In this document: piece after piece, positions 1-6,618 of the stretch
Position numbering within the stretch: the stretch's first letter is position 1
Layout of the letters: every line of letters begins with the position of its first letter
Source: WLNJ01 sp037131165
GTDB lineage: Bacteria; Actinomycetota; Thermoleophilia; Solirubrobacterales; Solirubrobacteraceae
Direction: 5' to 3'
Length of the DNA: 6,618 nucleotides
Assembly: GCA_037131165.1 (NCBI GenBank)
Contig: JBAXRO010000091.1
Location: 1-6,618, forward strand
Program-made: the position numbers and the translations under genes
The notes under the pieces: generated by a model
Seen by the model: only the letters and a program-made list of their open reading frames with translations
What the model was told of the DNA's origin: nothing
Database searches by the model: none

Positions 1-279
1 GAGCACACAGCCGCTCTCCGCTGTGAAGCACGACCTGATCTCCCTGCCGAGCTCGCTGCGGACCGGGATGTTCTGCAGGTTCGGGTCGGTGGAGGAGAGC
101 CGGCCGGTGGCGGTCGCCGCTTGGTGGAAGGTGGTGTGGATCCGCCCGTCGGTTGGATCGACGAGCTTGGGCAGGGCATCGAGGTAGGTGCTGACCAGCT
201 TGGTCGTCTCCCTCCATCGCTCCACCAGAGGGACGATCGGGTGCTCGTCGCGGATCGATTGGAGGACCCTCGCGTCGGT
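1..279 (-). pseudogene. polA: Continuation of polA beyond the stops: thumb region, cut by the window edge
   Basis: Directly after the two stop codons the same frame encodes 93 well-conserved residues of a family A polymerase. They begin TDARVLQSIRDEHPIV and include STYLDALPKL, GRIHTTFHQAATATGRLSS and DPNLQNIPVR (residues 596-612 cover TGRLSSTDPNLQNIPVR in uninterrupted numbering). These are the segments that normally precede motif A (DYSQIELR), which would lie just beyond the left edge. There is no further stop, frameshift or obvious missense change. No good restart is visible: the first in-frame GTG (223-225) lacks a ribosome binding site. I call it pseudogene only because it is separated from its start by stops. 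If those stops are a sequencing error, positions 1-1893 form one ordinary partial polA. Confidence 0.8.
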
Positions 280-285
280 CTACTA
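280..285 (-). other. Tandem in-frame TAG TAG inside polA
   Basis: On the minus strand the codons read AAG GGC AAG ACC GGC TAG TAG ACC GAC GCG. The translation is KGKTG, two stops, then TDA. Actinobacterial Pol I normally has a Tyr followed by Ser or Thr at these two positions, for example TAC TCG, so at least two base substitutions are needed and no length change. Flanking residues on both sides match the family without a gap. The four other visible stop codons in the window are all TGA. Confidence 0.9.
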
Positions 286-1893
286 GCCGGTCTTGCCCTT
301 GCGATTCTTCGTCAGGCCCAGTTTCTCGAACAGGATCGCCCCGAGCGGTTGGGGCGACCCGCCCGAGAACTCCTCGCCGGCCTGCTCGTGGATCTGGCGT
401 TCGAGATCCGCCGTCTCACTGCGGACCCTGACGGCAATCTCCTCGAGCTTGTCGGTGTCGAGCCTGATCCCGACCTGCTCCATTTGCCTCAGAACAGCAA
501 TCGCGGGCAGCTCGACATCCTCGAACAGCTCGGTCAGACCCTGCTCGGCCAGCTTCGGCTGCTGGATCGAGGCGAGCGCTTGGGTGCGGACCGCATCGCA
601 GGCCGCAGGGTCGTCGCCTGCCACCGTCACCCCGGCCTCCAGCGCGAGCTCCTCCAACGGGTAACCACGGCGTGCCGGGTCGAGCAGGTGGGCCGCGATC
701 ATCGTGTCGTGAGCGATGCGTTCGGGCACGGTCCCGAGCGCCTTGGCGTCATGGAGGACGAGAGCTCTCCTCGAGAGGGCCTCGACCACCTCGGCCGCGG
801 ACCGGGCGACGCCGGCGATCACATCGATGCCATCGGCCGTGGCAGCGAAGTGGACGTCGCTCTCATCGGCGAACAGTGCTCCCTCCGGTGCCTCGGGGAC
901 CGCCACGGCGACTGCGAGCGGCCCTTTACCGAGCTTGGCCGCAGCGGCCGCAGTTCCTTCCTTGACGGTCGGTTCGATCCCGCTGGGTTCGACCGGGGCA
1001 TCGGTCGCCTCGCCCCCGAGCGCCTCCTCGAGCCGGCGCAGCGGCTCGCGCAGCTCCCAGCGCCTGAAGGTCTCCCTCAGCAGCGCGGGATCGGGGATCC
1101 CGTCAGGCAGGTCAGCCGTCTCGAGCTCGAGCGGCAGCTCGCGCTGGGCTGTTGCGAGGTCGCGGCACAGCCTTGCGATCTCGCCATGCTCGCGAAGGTT
1201 CTCCTGGCGCTTCGGTCCCTTGACCTGGTCGATGTGAGCAAGCACCTCCTCGAGCGAACCGAACTCCTGGAGCAGTGCCGCCGCCGTCTTCTCGCCGACA
1301 CCGGGAACACCTGGGAGGTTGTCGGAGCTGTCGCCCTTGAGCCCGATCAGGTCCGGAATCAACTCCGGCGGCACTCCATAGCGCTCGATCACCGCTTCGC
1401 GGTCGTAGGCCTTGGTGTCTGTGACCCCTCGGCCAGTCGCGAGCACCGTCACTCCCTCGTCGACCAGCTGCAGGGCGTCCCTGTCCCCGGTCACGATCGT
1501 GACCTGGCGCCCTTGTGCCTTGGCCCGCTCGGCGAGGGTGGCGATCACGTCGTCGGCCTCGAAACCCCCGAGCGAGGCATTGATGTGCCCGAAGGCCTCG
1601 CACAGCGGTTCGAGCTTTGGCCACTGCTCCTTGAGCAGGTCCGGCCTCGAGACCCGGGTCGCCTTGTAACCGGGGTACTGCTCGCGACGACCGGAGTGAC
1701 CGGCGTCCCATGCGACCACGGTCGGGCGGAATCCGTTCTCCCCGATCAGCTTCGTCAGCATCTGGGCCAAGCCGAGGATCGCGTTGGTCGCCTCACCCTT
1801 GGAAGTGGCGATCGTCTCCGGCAGGGCGTAAAAGGCTCGATAGGCGAGCGAGCTGCCGTCGATCAGGACCAATTGCGGTGGCTGATGGGCCAT
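283..1893 (-). CDS. polA: DNA polymerase I, N-terminal part, ending at an in-frame TAG
   Basis: This is a family A DNA polymerase, which acts in Okazaki-fragment processing and repair synthesis. Residues about 7-170 are the 5' nuclease domain: IDGSS with Asp12, EADD at 112-115, and GDRD with Asp137 and Asp139. The helix-hairpin-helix region follows, with GDSSDNLPGVPGVGEKTA at 187-204 supplying Asp188 and Asp191. Residues about 315-460 sit where the 3'-5' exonuclease belongs, but the DxE metal-binding motif is absent, so proofreading is probably lost, as in several bacterial Pol I enzymes. The polymerase thumb begins near 465. The frame stops after KTG at residue 536, where an intact Pol I would run to roughly 850-930 residues. 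The start at 1893 is chosen because the nuclease fold begins eight residues later. The 43 residues of open frame upstream (to 2022) look unrelated. No strong Shine-Dalgarno precedes the ATG. Family identity is secure; whether this truncated product is real is uncertain. Confidence 0.93.
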   Translation of the reverse strand: MAHQPPQLVLIDGSSLAYRAFYALPETIATSKGEATNAILGLAQMLTKLIGENGFRPTVVAWDAGHSGRREQYPGYKATRVSRPDLLKEQWPKLEPLCEAFGHINASLGGFEADDVIATLAERAKAQGRQVTIVTGDRDALQLVDEGVTVLATGRGVTDTKAYDREAVIERYGVPPELIPDLIGLKGDSSDNLPGVPGVGEKTAAALLQEFGSLEEVLAHIDQVKGPKRQENLREHGEIARLCRDLATAQRELPLELETADLPDGIPDPALLRETFRRWELREPLRRLEEALGGEATDAPVEPSGIEPTVKEGTAAAAAKLGKGPLAVAVAVPEAPEGALFADESDVHFAATADGIDVIAGVARSAAEVVEALSRRALVLHDAKALGTVPERIAHDTMIAAHLLDPARRGYPLEELALEAGVTVAGDDPAACDAVRTQALASIQQPKLAEQGLTELFEDVELPAIAVLRQMEQVGIRLDTDKLEEIAVRVRSETADLERQIHEQAGEEFSGGSPQPLGAILFEKLGLTKNRKGKTG

Positions 1894-1967
1894 CGCGAGG
1901 GACGCTACCGACGCGGGCGGCAACAAGCGACTTCGACGACCGGCGATCCGGCCCGGCACCGGAACCG

Positions 1968-1973
1968 TATGAT
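1968..1973 (+). promoter_or_regulatory. Possible -10 element in the divergent polA / malic enzyme gap
   Basis: The 138-bp gap at 1894-2031 separates two divergent starts and must hold promoters for both. TATGAT here differs from the TATAAT consensus at one position and would give a leader of about 50 nt for the malic enzyme gene. No convincing TTGACA-like -35 box lies at the usual spacing (1945-1950 reads GATCCG). I could not identify a promoter for polA in the other direction. The gap shows no clear repeat or operator. Confidence 0.25.
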
Positions 1974-2031
1974 CGTCGGCAAGGGGCGTTCCGATTCCCC
2001 GCGTCCCAAAAACCAACCACACTCCCGAGAG

Positions 2032-3501
2032 ATGTCAACAACAAGCGCCCAGTACACCCTCACGATCCGAGTCGAGCTCCTTCACCACCCGGGCATGCTC
2101 GGGTCGGTAACCACCGCCATCGGTAACTCCGGTGGCACGATCGGAGCGGTTGACCTCGTCGAGGTCGAGGGCGACGTCACCCTTCGCGACATCACGGTCA
2201 TGGCGGCCGACCGCGCCCACTGGGACCGGATCATCGACTCGATCAATTCCGTGGAGGGGGCCCATGTCGTCGACACGACCGACCGGACCTTCCTGATGCA
2301 CGTCGGCGGGAAGATCGAGCAGCACAACAAGCACGCCGTCAAGACGAGGGACGACCTGTCGATGGCCTACACGCCCGGGGTCGCCCGAGTGTGCAAGGCC
2401 ATCGCCGACGAGCCCGACAAGGCCTTCCAGTACACGATCAAGCGCAACACGGTGGCGATCGTCTCCGACGGCACCGCCGTTCTCGGACTCGGCGACATCG
2501 GGCCGCGCGCCGCAATGCCGGTGATGGAGGGCAAGGCCGTCCTGCTCAAGGAGTTTGCCGGCGTCGACGGGTTCCCGATCTGCCTGGACACGACCGACGT
2601 CGACGAGATCGTCGCGACCGTCAAGGCGATCGCCCCGACATTCGGTGGCATCAACCTCGAGGACATCGCGGCGCCTCGCTGCTTCGAGATCGAGGACCGG
2701 CTGCGCGAGGACCTCGACATCCCCGTCTTCCATGACGACCAGCACGGAACCGCGGTCGTCGTGCTGGCAGCACTGATGAACGCGGCCAAGCTCGTCAACA
2801 AGGAACTCTCGGATATGAAGGCCCTGGTCGTCGGGCTCGGGGCCGCTGGAGTCGCGGTGACCAAGATCATGATCGCCGCCGGCCTCACCGACATCATCGG
2901 CTGCGACTCCAAGGGAGCGCTCCACACCGACCGCGCCGACTACGTCGACGGCTCGATGACAGACATCAAGCGCTGGTACGCGGAGTCCACCAACGCCGAG
3001 AAGCGCGACGGCGGGCCTGGCGACGTGATCGACGGCTGCGACCTGTTCATCGGGCTGTCCGGGGCGAGGGTGATGGAGCCTGAAGCCCTCGCGAGGATGG
3101 CCGACGACTCGATCGTCTTCGCGATGGCCAACCCGGATCCGGAGATCGCGCCCGAGGAGGCCGAGAAGTACGCCCGCATCGTCGCCACGGGCCGCTCCGA
3201 CTACCCCAACCAGATCAACAACGTGCTGTGCTTCCCCGGCCTGTTCCGGGGAGCACTCGACGTCAGGGCGCAGGACATCACCGAGGGCATGAAGGTCGCG
3301 GCAGCCGAGGCGATCGCCGCGATCGTCAAGCCTGAGGAGCTCGCATCCTGCTACATCATCCCGTCGGTATTCAACCGTGAGGTGGCCCCGGCCGTAGCAG
3401 AGGCAGTGGCCCGCGTCGCGCGGGCCGAAGGCGAGGCGCAGGCCGGCCATCAGGTCGGGTTCGCCAACGCCGACTCAGAACAACTGCACGCCCAGAGCTG
3501 A
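2032..3501 (+). CDS. NAD(P)-dependent malic enzyme with N-terminal ACT domain
   Basis: This enzyme oxidatively decarboxylates malate to pyruvate and CO2 with reduction of NAD(P), linking the TCA cycle to pyruvate. It has 489 residues. Residues about 8-85 form an ACT-like ligand-binding domain (YTLTIRVELLHHPGMLGSV with Pro20-Gly21, then a beta-alpha-beta pattern). The malic N-terminal domain follows, with MAYTPGVA (catalytic Tyr113), MEGKA (catalytic Lys168), GGINLEDI (metal ligands Glu210, Asp211) and HDDQHGT (Asp235, Asp236). The Rossmann domain has GLGAAG at 268-273, then ANPDPEI and NQINNVLCFPG, which hold the substrate Asn residues. The start is set by the ACT domain beginning a few codons in. 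The Shine-Dalgarno is poor, and an in-frame ATG at 1969 is a less likely alternative. NAD versus NADP preference cannot be read from the sequence. It probably heads an operon with the gene 27 bp downstream. Confidence 0.95.
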   Translation: MSTTSAQYTLTIRVELLHHPGMLGSVTTAIGNSGGTIGAVDLVEVEGDVTLRDITVMAADRAHWDRIIDSINSVEGAHVVDTTDRTFLMHVGGKIEQHNKHAVKTRDDLSMAYTPGVARVCKAIADEPDKAFQYTIKRNTVAIVSDGTAVLGLGDIGPRAAMPVMEGKAVLLKEFAGVDGFPICLDTTDVDEIVATVKAIAPTFGGINLEDIAAPRCFEIEDRLREDLDIPVFHDDQHGTAVVVLAALMNAAKLVNKELSDMKALVVGLGAAGVAVTKIMIAAGLTDIIGCDSKGALHTDRADYVDGSMTDIKRWYAESTNAEKRDGGPGDVIDGCDLFIGLSGARVMEPEALARMADDSIVFAMANPDPEIAPEEAEKYARIVATGRSDYPNQINNVLCFPGLFRGALDVRAQDITEGMKVAAAEAIAAIVKPEELASCYIIPSVFNREVAPAVAEAVARVARAEGEAQAGHQVGFANADSEQLHAQS

Positions 3502-3514
3502 TCGCCGGGCGGGC

Positions 3515-3522
3515 GAAGGGAG
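3515..3522 (+). promoter_or_regulatory. Ribosome binding site of the TIGR01777 gene
   Basis: GAAGGGAG is a purine-rich Shine-Dalgarno-like stretch six bases before the ATG at 3529. It lies in the 27-bp gap after the malic enzyme stop and fixes the start. It is the clearest ribosome binding site in the window. Confidence 0.7.
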
Positions 3523-3528
3523 CCCCCG

Positions 3529-4437
3529 ATGAAGATCACAGTCACTGGCGCAACCGGAATGATCGGCCGCAAGCTGGTCGCCGAGCTCAAGGAGCGAGGC
3601 GATGAAGTCACCGTTCTCTCGCGCAATCCCGATTCCGCAAGCGCAACCCTCGGCGTCGAGGCAATCGCATGGAACCCGGACAGCGAAGAGGCTCCCCCCG
3701 AGGCCCTCGCCGGACGCGACGCAGTAGTGCACCTCGCCGGCGAGAGCGTCGCCCAGCGCTGGACCGCCAAGTCCAAGGAGGCGATCCGCAGTTCCAGGGT
3801 CGACGGGACGGCCAACCTAGTCGCAGGGATGCGTCAGGCCTCCCCCCGTCCGAAGGTCTTCATCTCGGGGTCGGCCGTCGGCTGGTACGGGCCGCGTGGA
3901 GCGGAGCCGATCGACGAGACCGCCGGCCCTGGCAGTGACTTTCTCGCCGAAGTCTGCGTGGCGTGGGAGCGAGCGGCCGAGGAGGCGCAGGAGCTCGGGC
4001 TCAGGACCGTGCTGCTGCGCACCGGGATCGTGCTTACGGCTGACGGTGGGGCGCTCGGGCGGATGCTCCCGCCCTTCAAGGCCGGAGTTGGCGGACCGGT
4101 CGCCGGCGGCGCCCAGATGATGCCGTGGATCGCGGTTGACGACGTCGTCGGCCTGATCCTCGCTGCGCTCGACGGAGACGAGCGTTGGTCGGGTCCGATC
4201 AACGCGAGCGCCCCGAGCCCGGCCAGCAACCGGGACTTCTCCAAGACGCTCGGCAAGGTCTTGAGCCGCCCCTCCTTCTCTCCCGTTCCGGCATTCGCCC
4301 TGAAGGCGATGTACGGCGAAATGGCGCAGATCGTCCTGACCGGACAGAACGCGATCCCGGCCAAGGCCACTGAGCTCGGCTACAAGTGGCGCCGGCCGGA
4401 TCTGGAGCAGGCACTGCGCTCGATCCTCGGGCGCTGA
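3529..4437 (+). CDS. TIGR01777 family epimerase-like protein (atypical extended SDR, YfcH/SDR39U1-like)
   Basis: This is a 302-residue cytosolic NAD(P)-binding protein, close to the roughly 300 residues usual for the family. It opens with VTGATGMIG, the dinucleotide-binding GxxGxxG at Gly7, Gly10 and Gly13. Family hallmarks follow in order: VVHLAGESVAQRW (66-78), IRSSRVDGT (86-94), SGSAVGWYG (113-121), WERAA (146-150), PWIAVDDVVG (199-208) and NASAPSP (225-231). The C-terminal part resembles the short DUF1731 tail. The canonical SDR YxxxK pair is not present: Tyr120 is not followed by Lys at +4, and WERA stands where the YxxxK helix would be expected. This is normal for this atypical group, whose substrate is unknown. 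The good ribosome binding site and short gap suggest cotranscription with malic enzyme, but no shared pathway is evident. Confidence 0.93.
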   Translation: MKITVTGATGMIGRKLVAELKERGDEVTVLSRNPDSASATLGVEAIAWNPDSEEAPPEALAGRDAVVHLAGESVAQRWTAKSKEAIRSSRVDGTANLVAGMRQASPRPKVFISGSAVGWYGPRGAEPIDETAGPGSDFLAEVCVAWERAAEEAQELGLRTVLLRTGIVLTADGGALGRMLPPFKAGVGGPVAGGAQMMPWIAVDDVVGLILAALDGDERWSGPINASAPSPASNRDFSKTLGKVLSRPSFSPVPAFALKAMYGEMAQIVLTGQNAIPAKATELGYKWRRPDLEQALRSILGR

Positions 4438-4442
4438 CGCAC

Positions 4443-4466
4443 CCGGGCCGGCAGGCGTCGGCCCGG
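4443..4466. terminator. GC-rich hairpin between convergent genes, possible bidirectional terminator
   Basis: CCGGGCCG at 4443-4450 is perfectly complementary to CGGCCCGG at 4459-4466. The inner GC and GT can extend the stem to about 10 bp around a four-base AGGC loop. It fills the 29-bp space between two convergent stop codons, where both operons must end. There is no T-run on either side, so it is not a textbook intrinsic terminator. T-poor hairpins at gene ends are common in high-GC actinobacteria. Confidence 0.55.
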
Positions 4467-5756
4467 TCAGCCGCTGGCTTGGTTGTTGGGAGTCGGCGAG
4501 GCGACGAGCTTCGGCGTCTTCAGCTCTCCGGCAAACACGATCCGCCCGTCCTTTATCCGGAAGCGGCTGTACACGCGCTTTGACCAGTCGCCTTTGCGGC
4601 CAACCCTGTACTCACCGATGGCCGCGCTGCGGTGGCCCTTCCCCACTGCGCAGGCGACGACCGCCCGACGGGTCTTCCCGGCCCGTGCCGGTGCCAGCTT
4701 GGTCTCCTTGAAAGCCCTGTTGATGCACCTGAGGGCAAGCTCGGCCGCCGCGTAGGCCGAGGCGACGTAGGGCGAGCGGAGGTTGCCCGGCAGGCCGCCG
4801 ACCTTGCCCAACACTTGGCGTCCGAGGGGTGGCTGGGCCTCGAGCGGGCCGACCGGCACCGTCAGGGTTACGCGCTTCGCGGTCCCCGGTCTGATTCCGC
4901 CGCGGGCGGGGTTGGCGAAGGCCGGTGTCGCCAGGGCGTCAGGGAGGTAGATCTTCGAGCGGCGGTTACGCCTCGCGATGTCGTCCACCACCCTGACGGA
5001 GGTCGAGCCGGGTTGCCCGGAGTAGAGGATGCACCCGGCAGTCGCCTTCCTGAGCTGCCGCCGGTAGCCCTCGTCGCGCGGATCCACGGTCCCCGCGAAT
5101 CGCACCCTCATCCCTCGTGGGGCTGCCTCCGAGGCAGCGATCGCAGACAGCCCTGCGCCGTAGGTCGATCCGTCGTCGACGATCCCCAGTCCGCGGCAGC
5201 GGTCGCCTCTCGCGAGAGCGGCGATCACCGCACCCTGGAGGGAGTCCCTCGCAACGAGCCGGGCAAGCGTCCTGCGGCCGGACGGGTAGTACTGGTAGGG
5301 AGCTCCGGGTCCGGCCCCCACTCCCGGCATCGTCAGGCCCTCCGCCGTCGAGGCCGGGGAAAGCTGGAGGATGCCCAGCTGATTGAGGATCGGGAGCGCC
5401 ACCGCAGTGGCACCCGAGTCGTACTCGCCGATGTAAGCGAGCGTGGTCGGATTGGTCGATGCTCGTCTCGCGTTTGCCGCGACGATCGCCGGGTCCCAAC
5501 CGGTGGCTACCGAACTGGAGTCGTCGAGAGGGAGATAGCGGACCCTGTAGCCACGCTGCAGTCCCCTGAGGTCGTACACGGCGCCGCGGATCGCCCTCTC
5601 GACCAATCGGGTCTGCTCACTCTGCGGGCCACGCTTGGGGAGGCTCGACCAGATCGTTGCCACCGGTTTGCTGACCGGCTTGGCCTTTGGCTGCTCTCCG
5701 CAGCCCGGGAGCACGACCGCCAGCAACACGGCGATCGCCGACCGCCTAAACCTCAT
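4467..5756 (-). CDS. Type 1 periplasmic substrate-binding lipoprotein, branched-chain amino acid ABC transporter-like
   Basis: This 429-residue extracytoplasmic protein is expected to capture a small ligand and deliver it to an ABC permease. It begins with a lipoprotein signal: MRFRR, a hydrophobic stretch at 7-16, then LPGC with the candidate lipidated Cys19. Pro at -2 is not the usual lipobox residue. The mature protein follows the LivJ/LivK-like fold: early VATIWSSLP; YIGEYDSGATAVALPILNQ (108-126) and LGILQLSPASTAEGLT (127-142) as the first-lobe hinge and ligand loop; GIVDDGSTYGAGL (191-203) opening the second lobe; and a terminal strand pair near 381-410 (GEYRV, YSRFRIKDGRI). The start at 5756 is preferred over the open frame to 5801 because the signal peptide begins there. 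It overlaps the upstream gene's stop as ATGA. The ligand cannot be deduced, and no permease or ATPase is visible. Confidence 0.85.
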   Translation of the reverse strand: MRFRRSAIAVLLAVVLPGCGEQPKAKPVSKPVATIWSSLPKRGPQSEQTRLVERAIRGAVYDLRGLQRGYRVRYLPLDDSSSVATGWDPAIVAANARRASTNPTTLAYIGEYDSGATAVALPILNQLGILQLSPASTAEGLTMPGVGAGPGAPYQYYPSGRRTLARLVARDSLQGAVIAALARGDRCRGLGIVDDGSTYGAGLSAIAASEAAPRGMRVRFAGTVDPRDEGYRRQLRKATAGCILYSGQPGSTSVRVVDDIARRNRRSKIYLPDALATPAFANPARGGIRPGTAKRVTLTVPVGPLEAQPPLGRQVLGKVGGLPGNLRSPYVASAYAAAELALRCINRAFKETKLAPARAGKTRRAVVACAVGKGHRSAAIGEYRVGRKGDWSKRVYSRFRIKDGRIVFAGELKTPKLVASPTPNNQASG

Positions 5757-6618
5757 CGCAGCGTCCCGAACGGCTTGATGGAACCGGGGGTCACGACCCA
5801 TTCGACGACAGGTGCGTCGAGAGCGTTTCCGACCGGCGTGAGTTCAACCCGACCGAAGTCGGTCCGGACGGCGCGGATCGAGTGCAGTGCCTTCGCTGTG
5901 GCCGCACGCAAGTCGTCACCGGTCTGACTCGGCCCTGCCGTCCGTGAACCGGCCCCGATCGCGTCGAGCAGGAGGTCCATCGCTGCGCTGGCGTTTGCCG
6001 CGCCGGGCAGCGGCGGCCTTCCTGTCTGCTTGCGGAACCGCTCAACGAACCCCGCCATACCGGACTGTGATTCGGCCGAGGGAACCAAGCCTGAGAACGA
6101 CCGAGTGCTCCCCTTGACTGCCGGCAGGCTTGCAAGAACGTCTTGGGGCACAGCCGGCCCTGCGACCATCAGCTGCCGGCTCCCGCTGGTTCGTACCGCC
6201 CGCCAGAGTTCCTGTTCGCCAAGGCCTGCCGCGCTCCCCCACGCGATCGCGTCGGCGCCCGAGACCCGGGCCTCCTCGACCACGGACGGCCAGTCGGCCT
6301 GGTCGCCGACGACCGACTTGCGGCCCGCGAAGCGGAGCCCCGACGCAGCAGCGAACCGGCTCAGCGCAGAGCTGAAGGCGACGCCGTCCGTGTCGCCCGA
6401 ATCGATCGCATAGATGCTTCGCACCCCGCGCCTGCCGAGCGACTCGAGGGCGAGCTTCGCGATCCGCGTGTCGTCGGCCGTGAGCCTCGCGAAGTTGCGA
6501 CCGTAGACGTCGGCCCTCGGGTAGTACTTGGCCGGCGCCCCCGGGAAGTCCAGGTCCCTCTGCGTCAGCGGCGTTGCCGCGGCAAGTGCCGAGACGGACG
6601 TGACGCCTCCGGAATTCA
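5753..6618 (-). CDS. Second type 1 periplasmic substrate-binding protein, N-terminus beyond the window
   Basis: The frame is open from the right edge to TGA at 5753-5755 and shows 287 residues. Roughly the first 100-130 residues, including any signal peptide, are missing. The visible part starts NSGGVTSVSALAAATPLTQ, matching the ligand-loop region of LivJ/LivK-like proteins. It continues with KYYPRADVYGRNFARL, GVRSIYAIDSGDTDGVAF (start of the second lobe), ADAIAWGSAAGLGEQEL and a C-terminal strand region ending in GSIKPFGTLR. The valine GTG at 6422-6424 lies mid-domain, so it is not the start. It resembles the downstream gene in layout but not closely in sequence, suggesting an old duplication or related ligands. 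The last four bases overlap the next gene (ATGA), so the two are almost certainly cotranscribed and translationally coupled. The ligand is unknown. Confidence 0.8.
   Translation of the reverse strand, partial: NSGGVTSVSALAAATPLTQRDLDFPGAPAKYYPRADVYGRNFARLTADDTRIAKLALESLGRRGVRSIYAIDSGDTDGVAFSSALSRFAAASGLRFAGRKSVVGDQADWPSVVEEARVSGADAIAWGSAAGLGEQELWRAVRTSGSRQLMVAGPAVPQDVLASLPAVKGSTRSFSGLVPSAESQSGMAGFVERFRKQTGRPPLPGAANASAAMDLLLDAIGAGSRTAGPSQTGDDLRAATAKALHSIRAVRTDFGRVELTPVGNALDAPVVEWVVTPGSIKPFGTLR

Noticed and set aside
280..285. TAG reassignment to an amino acid (alternative genetic code).
   Set aside because: TAG occurs in frame only here and as an adjacent pair; the other four genes contain none. 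With genome-wide reassignment scattered single TAG codons would be expected.
1983..2000. GGGG ... CCCC inverted repeat upstream of malic enzyme, considered as an operator or hairpin.
   Set aside because: Only four base pairs around a ten-base loop, expected by chance at this GC content.
121..2031. Very long plus-strand open frame antisense to polA and in frame with malic enzyme, giving an apparent 1126-residue protein.
   Set aside because: The part before 2032 has low-complexity Arg/Leu/Gly-rich composition with no recognisable domain and is the complement of clear polA codons. High GC keeps antisense frames open. The real gene begins at the ACT domain.
2035..3450. 471-codon minus-strand frame antisense to malic enzyme.
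   Set aside because: Composition is Asp/Val/Gly/Arg-rich with no motif. It mirrors the third-position GC bias of the well-supported plus-strand gene.
4632..5927. 431-codon plus-strand frame across both binding-protein genes.
   Set aside because: No domain is visible, it spans the junction of two recognisable minus-strand genes, and the sequence looks like an antisense shadow.
6612..6617. EcoRI recognition site GAATTC one base from the right edge, possibly a cloning junction.
   Set aside because: The binding-protein frame reads through it normally with family-consistent residues, so it is most likely chance.

Overview
The window is high-GC bacterial chromosomal DNA with G/C-dominated third codon positions. 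It looks like an actinobacterium, possibly Thermoleophilia/Solirubrobacterales. That placement rests on overall protein character (actinobacterial-style KTG motif in Pol I, ACT-malic enzyme, tandem lipoprotein-type binding proteins) and was not tested by phylogeny. The content is mostly housekeeping. I see no tRNA, rRNA, CRISPR array, insertion sequence or phage gene.

Left part (1-1893, minus strand): the first 631 codons of DNA polymerase I (polA), running off the left edge before polymerase motif A. The 5' nuclease domain is complete with its acidic residues, and the 3'-5' exonuclease domain is degenerate. The reading frame is broken at 280-285 by two adjacent TAG codons that replace the two residues expected after KTG, normally Tyr-Ser/Thr in actinobacterial Pol I. 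The frame is otherwise undisturbed, and conserved polymerase sequence resumes at the very next codon. This is the most notable signal in the window.

Middle part (2032-4437, plus strand): divergent from polA across a 138-bp gap lies a probable two-gene operon. The first gene is an NAD(P)-dependent malic enzyme with an N-terminal ACT domain. After 27 bp and a good Shine-Dalgarno sequence comes an atypical SDR of the TIGR01777/YfcH epimerase family. A GC-rich hairpin fills the 29-bp gap to the convergent genes on the right.

Right part (4467-6618, minus strand): two type 1 periplasmic substrate-binding proteins of the branched-chain amino acid (LivJ/LivK-like) class are joined by an ATGA start/stop overlap. 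The downstream gene is complete and carries a lipoprotein signal. The upstream gene runs off the right edge and lacks its N-terminus. No permease or ATPase gene is visible.

The three blocks do not form one obvious pathway. I found no convincing new system. The polA double amber lesion and the coupled binding-protein pair are the points to follow up.
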